Assembly (NCBI GenBank): GCA_947442115.1
Contig: CANEVK010000069.1
Span: 1-10,523 of the forward strand
Length of the DNA: 10,523 nucleotides
Direction: 5' to 3'
DNA from: Bacteriovoracaceae bacterium
GTDB taxonomy: Bacteria > Bdellovibrionota > Bacteriovoracia > Bacteriovoracales > Bacteriovoracaceae
Part shown: piece after piece, positions 1-6,676 of the stretch
How positions within the stretch are numbered: position 1 is the first letter of the stretch
How the letters are laid out: each line of letters starts with the position of its first letter
Notes under the pieces: model-generated
What the model saw: the letters and a program-made list of their open reading frames with translations, nothing else
The model's database searches: none
What the model was told of the DNA's origin: nothing
Position numbers and translations under genes: made by a program

Positions 1-57
1 GATAACACCAAAAATAGAATCCTTGAAATCTGCAATCCGCAAAGCCGTATCTTTCAT
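1..57 (-). CDS. 5' end of an unidentified gene, cut by the window edge
   Basis: Only the first 19 codons are visible, reading MKDTALRIADFKDSIFGVI, and the frame is open to the window edge. The ATG at 57 is well supported: an AAGGA Shine-Dalgarno sequence (65-69) lies 7 bases upstream, and a good sigma-70 type promoter lies just before it (81-109). There is no obvious signal peptide in the visible part, so a cytoplasmic product is likely. The fragment is too short to recognise a family. Having its own promoter suggests that it starts a new transcription unit rather than depending on the genes to its right. Confidence 0.6.
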   Translation of the reverse strand, partial: MKDTALRIADFKDSIFGVI

Positions 58-80
58 TTGATAATCCTTGATTGGATAAC

Positions 81-109
81 TTTATATCATTCAAAATAAG
101 ACTATTCAA
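81..109 (-). promoter_or_regulatory. Sigma-70 type promoter for the leftmost gene
   Basis: Read on the minus strand, there is a -35 TTGAAT (104-109), a 17-base spacer and a -10 TATAAA (81-86). A TG one base upstream of the -10 (TGA-TATAAA) makes it an extended -10. Transcription would start at about position 74, giving a short leader that holds the AAGGA ribosome site before the ATG at 57. The -35 lies inside the left copy of the 30-bp direct repeat. Seen by eye only; not tested. Confidence 0.5.
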
Positions 110-126
110 TTTTTTGAGAAGCTTCT
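97..126. repeat. Left copy of a 30-bp direct repeat
   Basis: Positions 97-126 match 1771-1800 in 29 of 30 bases. The first 24 bases are identical, then there is a single G/A difference at 121 versus 1795, then five more matches. Read on the minus strand this copy would encode EASQKIE-stop, the same as the last residues of the transpeptidase-transglycosylase protein (EVSQKIE-stop), but here it lies in non-coding DNA just after the acyltransferase gene. Flanking sequence on either side does not match. It contains a HindIII-like palindrome (gagaagcttctc), which the other copy lacks because of the single mismatch. Confidence 0.9.
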
Positions 127-139
127 CTTTTAAATATGA

Positions 140-1270
140 CTATGATTCGACAATTATGCGGTGAATTTGTGTCGACTTTATAAGGTAAGCAGTCAATAAG
201 ACAAGTGGAAGATAAACGAAACACATTTCCCAGGAAGTATTTGTCACTGGAAAACCCAAATGAGTTCCGATTAAAACTCTGATGGGTGCAAGGATTTTTA
301 AAAAAACAATCTTATGGATTGCGAATATAAGCAATGAATGACGGCCTGACCAGTTAACGATTGGAAGCTTAAAAGCTGGAAGAATCCGGTCCAGATAGAT
401 AACGATCATTAGAAGCAATAACTCAATACTATAAATCCCCAAGCTTCCCAAGAATGATTCATCCATGAGATATTCCGTTTCTAAAACATGATGAGGATTA
501 ATATGGAATCCGGACAACTTTTGGAAATAAATCCCAGTGCCTACTAATCCAAGAATGCCTAGGATAAAGAAAAATGTCTTATTTATTGTTCTTTGAAAAT
601 AAATAAATCCGATACAAAACCCCAGAGATGCAGACGTAAAATAATGATTCAGTGGAGCGCCATACTGAAACCATGGATGAACACTTTTTTGCATCATTAA
701 TTCAAATGAACGATTCCAAGATTCAAAGGGAAGTAACCATTGAATGAATGACAATAAGAAAAAAAATGATACACCTTTGATACCAAAAAAATAATAAACA
801 GTAGATATAATCATCAAGACAATCATCCATGCCATGATTGGCCTAAAAGAAAGTGCATCACCGAGATCAGTCGCAACAACAAAATTTTCAACAATAAAAA
901 AAACTAAAAGGATTCCAAACCCTTTTAATTTTTTAAAATATTTTTGCTGAAATTCTAATTGAGTCCGACGAGCGAGATTAAAGCATGCAAGTGCTATAAA
1001 GAATTGACTTACCCAAGGTATAAAAAACCAAGTCATTAATTGAGAGAACGAATCGATGGGTAAGAACTTTCCAATCCATGGTGAATGAACCGCCTGAGCT
1101 TTTTCGTAAAGTGGATTATCGTAATAAAAAAAAAGATAATCACGTTTCGTAAAAAATTCTACGTACCAAACATTTATAAAATAAAGAAAATGCTCAAGGC
1201 AGGCAAGAAGGACCACAATTCCTCGAACGTTATCGAGGTGAGTGATCCTTCTCTCAGAAGGATTTATCAT
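140..1270 (-). CDS. Acyltransferase-3 family integral membrane protein
   Basis: The 376-residue product is a very hydrophobic protein with roughly ten predicted membrane segments. Near the N-terminus it has LDNVRG followed by an H (R16 and H27), which is the R-x10-H motif typical of acyltransferase-3 (AT3) membrane domains. Members of this family move acyl groups, often acetyl, across the inner membrane onto surface sugars, LPS, Nod factors or peptidoglycan. A C-terminal NWSGRHSLLIFAIHK stretch (306-320) resembles the late 'G-x-x-S-L-x-I-Y-x-x-H' region of AT3 and DUF1624-like relatives. There is no SGNH esterase domain, so this is a stand-alone AT3 protein. Its ATG overlaps the stop of the small secreted gene by one base (TAATG) and has no clear ribosome site, so translation is probably coupled. 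The substrate cannot be told from sequence; an exported glycan is the natural guess. The gene lies between the two copies of a 30-bp repeat. Confidence 0.75.
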   Translation of the reverse strand: MINPSERRITHLDNVRGIVVLLACLEHFLYFINVWYVEFFTKRDYLFFYYDNPLYEKAQAVHSPWIGKFLPIDSFSQLMTWFFIPWVSQFFIALACFNLARRTQLEFQQKYFKKLKGFGILLVFFIVENFVVATDLGDALSFRPIMAWMIVLMIISTVYYFFGIKGVSFFFLLSFIQWLLPFESWNRSFELMMQKSVHPWFQYGAPLNHYFTSASLGFCIGFIYFQRTINKTFFFILGILGLVGTGIYFQKLSGFHINPHHVLETEYLMDESFLGSLGIYSIELLLLMIVIYLDRILPAFKLPIVNWSGRHSLLIFAIHKIVFLKILAPIRVLIGTHLGFPVTNTSWEMCFVYLPLVLLTAYLIKSTQIHRIIVES

Positions 1271-1611
1271 TAATCCAGACGAATATTTTTGGCTTTATCT
1301 ACTTTTATAGATCCTTTAGATCGAATTACGGATAATTGCTGACTCTCGGTCAAAGAATTCAGTGTTGCGAAATCTGCTGGTTTTGCAGGTATTGCTTTTC
1401 CAGGAAATGTTCTCGCGCTAGGGTTACAATTGCACCTAGAACCTGCAGAAGCTCCTGGAAGATTACATTCACCCGGCCAATTATAAACACCATCACCGTT
1501 AAGATCACAGAAATGATGTCCAGCCCCATACGCTACTCTGGTCTTTCTTGCTTCAGCTGTATTGACTACAAAAGTTGAAATTAAAAAACAAAACAACAAT
1601 TTTGGTAACAT
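1270..1611 (-). CDS. Small exported cysteine-containing protein with a calcium-loop-like motif
   Basis: The 113-residue product starts with a clear Sec signal peptide (hydrophobic residues 5-17, likely cleavage after AEA at 19-21), leaving a mature protein of about 92 residues. The mature part has four cysteines (C35, C49, C60, C62), which could form two disulfides in the periplasm or outside. A DLNGDG motif at 36-41, followed by E48, resembles the D-x-N-x-D-G calcium loop of dockerin or EF-hand type. The acidic residue that would close the loop is one place later than in a canonical EF-hand, so calcium binding is only a possibility. The C-terminal half has no recognisable motif. The start is firm: AGGAG (1618-1622) lies 6 bases before the ATG. 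The stop overlaps the acyltransferase start, so the two are co-translated. I do not recognise the family. Confidence 0.7.
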   Translation of the reverse strand: MLPKLLFCFLISTFVVNTAEARKTRVAYGAGHHFCDLNGDGVYNWPGECNLPGASAGSRCNCNPSARTFPGKAIPAKPADFATLNSLTESQQLSVIRSKGSIKVDKAKNIRLD

Positions 1612-1662
1612 TCTATTCTCCTATTAAAAGTTGAACCCATGCACTGACTTTTCGGATGCTTT

Positions 1663-1691
1663 ATTATCAACTTAAAAACTTTTTTAACACA
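1663..1691 (-). promoter_or_regulatory. Possible promoter before the small secreted protein gene
   Basis: In the 164-base gap upstream of the gene starting at 1611, the minus strand has a -10-like GATAAT (1663-1668) and, 17 bases upstream, a poor -35 (TGTGTT, 1686-1691). Transcription would start at about 1656, giving a leader of about 45 bases. An AT-only inverted repeat (ttaaaaa, 2 bases, tttttaa; 1672-1687) lies in the spacer. The -35 is weak and the region is very AT-rich, so this may be chance. The gap itself contains no gene. Confidence 0.22.
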
Positions 1692-1728
1692 CATGATTTA
1701 TATAAGTATCTGTTTCTTATGGATAATC

Positions 1729-1767
1729 TTTAATTGCATTGACTAAACAACTGACCGATTTAATTGC
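1729..1767. repeat. Pair of 9-bp direct repeats, 30 bp apart
   Basis: The sequence tttaattgc occurs at 1729-1737 and again at 1759-1767, both followed by a near-match (attga versus cattaa). A spacing of about three helical turns upstream of the small secreted gene would suit a regulator binding on one face of the DNA. Such short AT-rich repeats also arise by chance, so this is a weak call. Confidence 0.2.
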
Positions 1768-1770
1768 CAT

Positions 1771-1800
1771 TAAGACTATTCAATTTTTTGAGAAACTTCT
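1771..1800. repeat. Right copy of a 30-bp direct repeat, at the 3' end of the transpeptidase gene
   Basis: This copy covers the last codons and the TAG stop (1776-1778) of the 935-residue protein plus 5 bases beyond. It matches 97-126 with one mismatch (A at 1795 versus G at 121). The two copies bracket 1,644 bases that contain only the small secreted protein gene and the acyltransferase gene. Confidence 0.9.
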
Positions 1801-4583
1801 ATGTATCCCATATGCTTTTTAAGCTTCTGGACATACGTATTAAAATCGGCATTGGCAGGATCATCTGAAGACTCAAGAGCACCACGTCGCCCTTGATAAA
1901 TGTAGCCTAAATAATCAACTAGATTTTCTTTGGTAATTTTCACTTTTTTTGGATCTTTGGCATTTTGTTTAGCAATGTTTTTTAACACTTTTACTGCATC
2001 CACAAGATAGGCCATGGTGGCTACCGCCGAGTTTTTTGGATCTCCCAAAGTTGATTTATTAATGTTTGGATATGATTTTTTCCAGTCACCATTTGGGAGG
2101 TCCTTAATTTGAGTGAATCCACGGGAGGTATTGAGAACAGACTCATCAAATGGATTTTGGCCATTGAATAATCTTTTGGCGGCTTTGGCCAGGATGACGT
2201 CTCCTTGATCATATTCTTTTATCCAATATTTTGTACTACGACCAAAATCTGACTCATTACCCATAATTCCATAGGCCACAGAGGCGAGATCATTATAGTC
2301 ATCATTAGACAGATTAAAGATTTTCATTAGCTGTGATTTTTCAGTTTCCAGTGCTTTAACGAAAGTTTGTGAATGAGTCGTCTTACCCTGCTGATTAACA
2401 ATTCTAATATCAATGGGATGAGAATGACTTTTTATTGGAGAATAATTATAGCTTGTTGGATCAGCAACTGAAGTTGTTGAAGTAAAGGCGAGCTCACCAT
2501 CTTTAACGATAAATTTATGATGAGACTCCTCTGGCAGAACAAAAACCTTGCAGCTTGGTTTTATCCAGTCTTCTAATTTCAAAAAATCAGATTGCTTTAA
2601 ATTGACACAGCCTCCGGAAACTCTTCGATCAGAAGGATTTCCTGTACCAAAATTATGATAGCGAGACTGTAAATTATTAGGGACCTGGTGAATGGCAAAA
2701 ACTTTTTGCCCCTCAACTTGTAAAATATTATTACTGTATTTATTTTTTAGATCATCGTTCATTTTAGGCTGACCAATGGTAAATGCACCGGCCCCTGTTG
2801 TCCCGCTCGCCAGATGCTCACGATCGGAATACTCAGTCCATCGAGTTTTAGCATCTGAAACTTTTTTCCCGACTAACACTTCACTCGAAAAAACTTGAGT
2901 CCCTGAGAGAGTATAGACAGTAATATTCGCATTTTTCTTGTCTACAATAGCATAGTGCTGACACCCACCGTCTCTTGGATGATCTCGATGATAATTAATA
3001 ATCGTTTCTTTGTCTGAGAGGCTTTGATACAGAATTCTTCTTTCTTTATCAATCTTCACATCTTTATTACCGGCAATACTTCTAAAGGGAGAACTCAACT
3101 GACGACCAGTTTCAGTATCATAAACTTGATTTTTGACGACAAAATGAGGCTTATTGTTCATGAGGGAATTTGCTCGGGCGACGAGGTAGGTTCGCTCTAG
3201 TCCCTTATACCGGGAAGGATCATGCTTAGTCCCCGTTTTCGTCGTCATGATATAACCAATCGCCCAGTCTGCTGAAACTTTCTCGCCTTTTAAATTATAG
3301 AGCGTATTATTATAAATTAAAGTTCGGTCCCCATTAACTTTGGCCATTATTTGTTTCACGGCGAGTTTTGGATCAGACCACTTAAGAGTCTTTTTAAATT
3401 CTGCTCTCGCTGCTGGTGGAATTAATTCCAGTGCGGATTCCGGTTTAAGATACTTCCCCGTTTTTCTATCATAAATCTTATCATGATAGACGAAAACTTT
3501 CTCATCAGCGAGGATAGCATCAGACATTGATTGCACAAAATCTGTCTCAAAATTTTTCCAGTTTTCAGCTTTTCTGCCCTGACCATCTTTGACAATAATA
3601 TTGATGGGGTTCTCTATGACCATCCCCGTTCTTGAAGTATAGTAAGTGGTTACGGGTGAAATAGGACTGACTTTCACTTTTTGCCCGATGACTGTTTGTC
3701 TTTGTTTTCCAGAATTCGGCATTGATAGAGGAGTAGATCCTGTTTTTAACCATAATTCCCCATATGTGAGCTCATCGAGAATGAGATCATCACTTAAAAG
3801 TTTCGCTTCTAAAGATGTCCAAAAAATATTTTGCAGGTCTTCACTTTGAGCAAATAGCTCAGAGAATTCATTTTTCTCACATACATCAATGTCACTGCAT
3901 TGAGATGGTAGGGAGATTTCATTCAAGAAATTATTTAATTTTTCTTTCATGGACTCGAGGTTCTTTTCAAGTCCCGACAATTTCATTTCAACACTTAATT
4001 CTTTCTCTGAATGAGATTGATCTTTTTTATAAGAAGAGTTTATTAGTTTTAGAAAATTCAGCATCCCAGCATCAGATTTAGAATCAAGCATGCTGGTTTT
4101 ATAAATCCCGTTGGTGGCACTTCTTTTTTCAAATTTCGCAATAGTATGGAGGATTTTTAAATCTGATGCATTGAGGATGTAGGACTTATCAGATTCCGGG
4201 AAATCTCTGGCCAGAATATCTTTCAGATAGGGAGCAATTTCAGAGAGGGTTGTACGAGAAAGTGGTTGGGATTCAAAAGCATCTCTGGCCTTAATAAATT
4301 CTGGATCAGTAGAAGTGTATTTTTCATCTAAAAGAGTAAGAATTGTTCTTTCAACATTTTCAAGTGCTTCAGATTGATCTGACTCTTGCGCCTTTAAATA
4401 CGCCCATGCTAAACGGTGCAGAGTTAAATCCCCTTGGAGCCTCAGGAATTCAGATGCTTCGGTTTTAGTGATTTTTGATCCAAAAAGGGTTTTGAGTGCA
4501 GACTCACACTCAGTACTGACCGATCCATAAGCTGTCGGTAGGAGAAGCCAACATAGCGCCAATATGAGGGACCGAAAAGTCAT
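1776..4583 (-). CDS. Exported L,D-transpeptidase with a C-terminal lytic-transglycosylase-like domain
   Basis: This is a 935-residue exported protein with a Sec signal peptide (residues 1-20, cleavage near AYGS). Residues 22-300 are mostly helical, followed by three related segments starting at about 361, 419 and 478. Residues about 541-685 form a YkuD-type L,D-transpeptidase domain: AIHQ with the active-site H632, then SGGCVN with the nucleophile C659. Such enzymes make or exchange meso-DAP links in peptidoglycan, or attach proteins to it, in the periplasm. Residues about 765-905 resemble an SLT-type lytic transglycosylase: GNES with candidate catalytic E777, then SRGFTQI (820-826), then a YIYQGRRG stretch (894-901) in the place of the family's Y-N-A-G motif. 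About 40 extra residues separate E777 from SRGFTQI. The start is chosen from the signal peptide; the nearest GAGGG is 19 bases away, which is too far to be an ordinary ribosome site. The gene follows yejE by 35 bases. The transpeptidase call is firm; the transglycosylase call is probable. Confidence 0.85.
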   Translation of the reverse strand: MTFRSLILALCWLLLPTAYGSVSTECESALKTLFGSKITKTEASEFLRLQGDLTLHRLAWAYLKAQESDQSEALENVERTILTLLDEKYTSTDPEFIKARDAFESQPLSRTTLSEIAPYLKDILARDFPESDKSYILNASDLKILHTIAKFEKRSATNGIYKTSMLDSKSDAGMLNFLKLINSSYKKDQSHSEKELSVEMKLSGLEKNLESMKEKLNNFLNEISLPSQCSDIDVCEKNEFSELFAQSEDLQNIFWTSLEAKLLSDDLILDELTYGELWLKTGSTPLSMPNSGKQRQTVIGQKVKVSPISPVTTYYTSRTGMVIENPINIIVKDGQGRKAENWKNFETDFVQSMSDAILADEKVFVYHDKIYDRKTGKYLKPESALELIPPAARAEFKKTLKWSDPKLAVKQIMAKVNGDRTLIYNNTLYNLKGEKVSADWAIGYIMTTKTGTKHDPSRYKGLERTYLVARANSLMNNKPHFVVKNQVYDTETGRQLSSPFRSIAGNKDVKIDKERRILYQSLSDKETIINYHRDHPRDGGCQHYAIVDKKNANITVYTLSGTQVFSSEVLVGKKVSDAKTRWTEYSDREHLASGTTGAGAFTIGQPKMNDDLKNKYSNNILQVEGQKVFAIHQVPNNLQSRYHNFGTGNPSDRRVSGGCVNLKQSDFLKLEDWIKPSCKVFVLPEESHHKFIVKDGELAFTSTTSVADPTSYNYSPIKSHSHPIDIRIVNQQGKTTHSQTFVKALETEKSQLMKIFNLSNDDYNDLASVAYGIMGNESDFGRSTKYWIKEYDQGDVILAKAAKRLFNGQNPFDESVLNTSRGFTQIKDLPNGDWKKSYPNINKSTLGDPKNSAVATMAYLVDAVKVLKNIAKQNAKDPKKVKITKENLVDYLGYIYQGRRGALESSDDPANADFNTYVQKLKKHMGYIEVSQKIE

Positions 4584-4618
4584 AGAAGACTTGTCGGTTA
4601 ATCCCTCTAAAACTTTAG

Positions 4619-5641
4619 CTACTCCTTAGGGTCCATGGCATCCCTCACTCCCTCACCAATGAGGGAGAGCATAGTGAGTGTTAGAAAAAGCGCCAGGGAC
4701 GGATAAATGGCAAGCCACCATCCTTCGGTAAAATGTTTTTGAGCTTGGTTTAAGAGCTCCCCCCAGCTTGGAGTGGGAGGGGTAAGACCAAAACCTAAAT
4801 AATCTAAACTCGCCAAAGAGGTAATATTTCCAGCGAGGACAAAAGGTGAAAAAGTGATTAAGGGAGAAAGAGAATTTGGTAAAAGATGTTTAAAAAATAT
4901 GCTCACGTGGCCAGCACCTAAAGCCTTAGCTGCTTCAATGAATTCTTTTTTTCTGTTCTTTAAAAACTCACCGCGAACATAATAACTTATTCCAATCCAT
5001 CCAAATAAACTTGAGAGCACGACAAGCAGGATAAGTGTCGGTTTAAAGATAGAGATAATAATAATCAGTAAAAAGAATTGGGGTACTGTAGATAGAATTT
5101 CAACAAATCTCTGTCCCCAAAAATCTAATCTTCCACCAAAATACCCCATCACACCACCAACAATTGTGCCAAATGAAAATGTCAGCAACCAAACGAGAAA
5201 AGAAAAAGTGATCGAATACCTTAATCCATACAGAAGTCTGGTTAAAATATCTCGTCCCCTATCATCAGTGCCCATCCAATTATCAGAAGTTGGTTCAGAG
5301 GGGTAAGATTCAACTTCTTTATTTGACTCATAGGGATTCCATTGGATGATGGGCCATAAAGCAAAATCACCACGATCAGAGTCAAGTTCTAGTAACCTAT
5401 AGTTAGCAACGAGTGATTCAGCATCACCAAATTCGCTGGGATGATAATCTTTCAAAACTGGAAAATAGAATTGATCTTTGTACTTGAGGATAAGTGGTTG
5501 GCTGTTCGCCCAAAACTCTGCCGTAAAACTTAAAGCGCAAGAGATCAGCATCAGCCAAGAAGATATAACGGCCAGCTTGCGTGACTTAAATCGGCGCCAT
5601 TTTTTTAAAGTAGCATCATTACTAATAAATTTCTCTATCAT
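4619..5641 (-). CDS. yejE: Peptide ABC transporter permease, YejE type
   Basis: The 340-residue inner-membrane permease is the second transmembrane subunit of a Yej-type peptide importer. It has an N-terminal membrane segment (about 23-42), then a long periplasmic part that includes a FYFPVLKDYHPSEFG stretch (58-72) like that of E. coli YejE. The conserved NWMGTDDRGRDILTRLLYG (121-139) follows, with a C-terminal block of membrane helices. The cytoplasmic EAA loop that docks onto the ATPase is at 234-257 (EFIEAAKALGAG...KHLLPN). The C-terminal GEGVRDAMDP is also a family feature, and the length is close to the E. coli protein. The ATG overlaps the yejB stop (ATGA), with AAGGA about 10 bases upstream. 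Known Yej systems take up peptides such as microcin C, and in some alphaproteobacteria muropeptides; the substrate here is unknown. Confidence 0.9.
   Translation of the reverse strand: MIEKFISNDATLKKWRRFKSRKLAVISSWLMLISCALSFTAEFWANSQPLILKYKDQFYFPVLKDYHPSEFGDAESLVANYRLLELDSDRGDFALWPIIQWNPYESNKEVESYPSEPTSDNWMGTDDRGRDILTRLLYGLRYSITFSFLVWLLTFSFGTIVGGVMGYFGGRLDFWGQRFVEILSTVPQFFLLIIIISIFKPTLILLVVLSSLFGWIGISYYVRGEFLKNRKKEFIEAAKALGAGHVSIFFKHLLPNSLSPLITFSPFVLAGNITSLASLDYLGFGLTPPTPSWGELLNQAQKHFTEGWWLAIYPSLALFLTLTMLSLIGEGVRDAMDPKE
4648..4667 (-). other. Short perfect hairpin near the 3' end of yejE
   Basis: On the minus strand CTCCCTCA and TGAGGGAG form an 8-bp perfect stem around a 4-base loop. It lies within the codons for the conserved GEGVRD region, about 27 bases before the yejE stop. 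There is no following T-run, so it is not an intrinsic terminator. It could slow ribosomes or protect the transporter part of the mRNA from the 3' side, or simply reflect the coding sequence. Confidence 0.35.
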
Positions 5642-6675
5642 GTAAAATCAATCCTTGGATCAACGAGGACGTAGGCGAAATCAGACAAAATATTTCCCAT
5701 TAAATAAAGTCCACTCTGAATGAAAACCAGACCCATAATCACATTATAATCTCTTGAGAGAATACTCTTATAACTGAGAAGACCAATTCCATCGAGTTGA
5801 AAAATTGTTTCTAGTAGAAGTGAACCCGCAAAAAAGACAGAAAGAAAACCACCTAAACCAGTGACAATGGGAATCAAAGCATTTCGTAAAGCATGCTTCA
5901 TATAGACAACTTTCTCAGTTACACCTTTTGCGCGAGCAGTACGAATATAATCCTTTTTTATTTCTTCAATGAGAGAGTTCTTCATCAGGATTGTTAAGCT
6001 TGTGAACGATCCAATGGTGTAACAAAGTAAGGGTAAGAAGAAATGATGAATACGATCACCTATTTTCTCCCAAGAGCTAAGTTCATCAAAAATTTCTGAT
6101 TGGATTCCACCTATCGGAAAAAATTCAAAGAAACTCCCCCCGGCAAATACGACGATAAGTAGTATCGCTAACATAAAAGAAGGAATGGAGTAGAAGACGA
6201 ATAAAATAAAGCTAGTCGCAATATCAAACCCACTACCATGCTTAATCGCCTTGAGAACACCTAAGGGAATAGAAATTATGTAACTTAAGATGAGAGAAAG
6301 AATACCAAACTGCAAAGACACAGGGAATTTACTCACAATAACATCTAAAACAGGCTCTTCATAGGTGAAGCTCTCTCCCAGATTTAGAGTTGCAATATTC
6401 TTGAGCCATAAAAAATATCGCTCATGAATGGGGCGATCAAAACCATATTGCTTTTTCAGGGCCTCTAAAATTTCATTCGAGACACCTTGCTCTGAACCTC
6501 TAGATGAGGCATGACCAGAGCTACCACTATCACCACTGCCACCAAATCTCATTTGTTGGATCTTTTGCTCTATCGGCCCCCCTGGTGCCATATTGATAAT
6601 AGCAAAAACAACGATGGTGACTCCAATAAGTGTGGGTAAAAGAATGGCAAGTCGTCGTAGAAAATATTTCAACAT
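5638..6675 (-). CDS. yejB: Peptide ABC transporter permease, YejB type
   Basis: The 345-residue inner-membrane permease has six expected membrane segments: one at the N-terminus (about 10-29) and five in the C-terminal transport domain. Family landmarks include APGGPIEQKIQ (30-40), YGFDRPIHERYF (77-88), FAGGSFFEFFP (177-187) and VDPRIDF at the C-terminus, all closely like E. coli YejB. The EAA loop for the ATPase is at about 243-270 (DYIRTARAKGVTEK...HALRNALIP). Between APGGP and the YGFD motif lies a Gly/Ser-rich linker (about 45-64), matching a variable spot in the family. It would pair with the YejE-type permease to form the channel. The ATG follows the binding-protein stop by one base (TAA-T-ATG) without a good ribosome site, so translation is probably coupled. 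It overlaps yejE by 4 bases. Confidence 0.92.
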   Translation of the reverse strand: MLKYFLRRLAILLPTLIGVTIVVFAIINMAPGGPIEQKIQQMRFGGSGDSGSSGHASSRGSEQGVSNEILEALKKQYGFDRPIHERYFLWLKNIATLNLGESFTYEEPVLDVIVSKFPVSLQFGILSLILSYIISIPLGVLKAIKHGSGFDIATSFILFVFYSIPSFMLAILLIVVFAGGSFFEFFPIGGIQSEIFDELSSWEKIGDRIHHFFLPLLCYTIGSFTSLTILMKNSLIEEIKKDYIRTARAKGVTEKVVYMKHALRNALIPIVTGLGGFLSVFFAGSLLLETIFQLDGIGLLSYKSILSRDYNVIMGLVFIQSGLYLMGNILSDFAYVLVDPRIDFT

Positions 6676-6676
6676 A

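Noticed and set aside
111..131. Palindrome gagaagcttctc flanked by T-runs as a terminator after the acyltransferase gene
   Set aside because: The palindrome has no room for a loop beyond a 4-bp stem, so no stable hairpin forms; part of it is explained by the direct repeat.
1270..1611. Canonical EF-hand in the small secreted protein
   Set aside because: The D-x-N-x-D-G start is present, but the closing acidic residue is at loop position 13 rather than 12, so I describe it only as calcium-loop-like.
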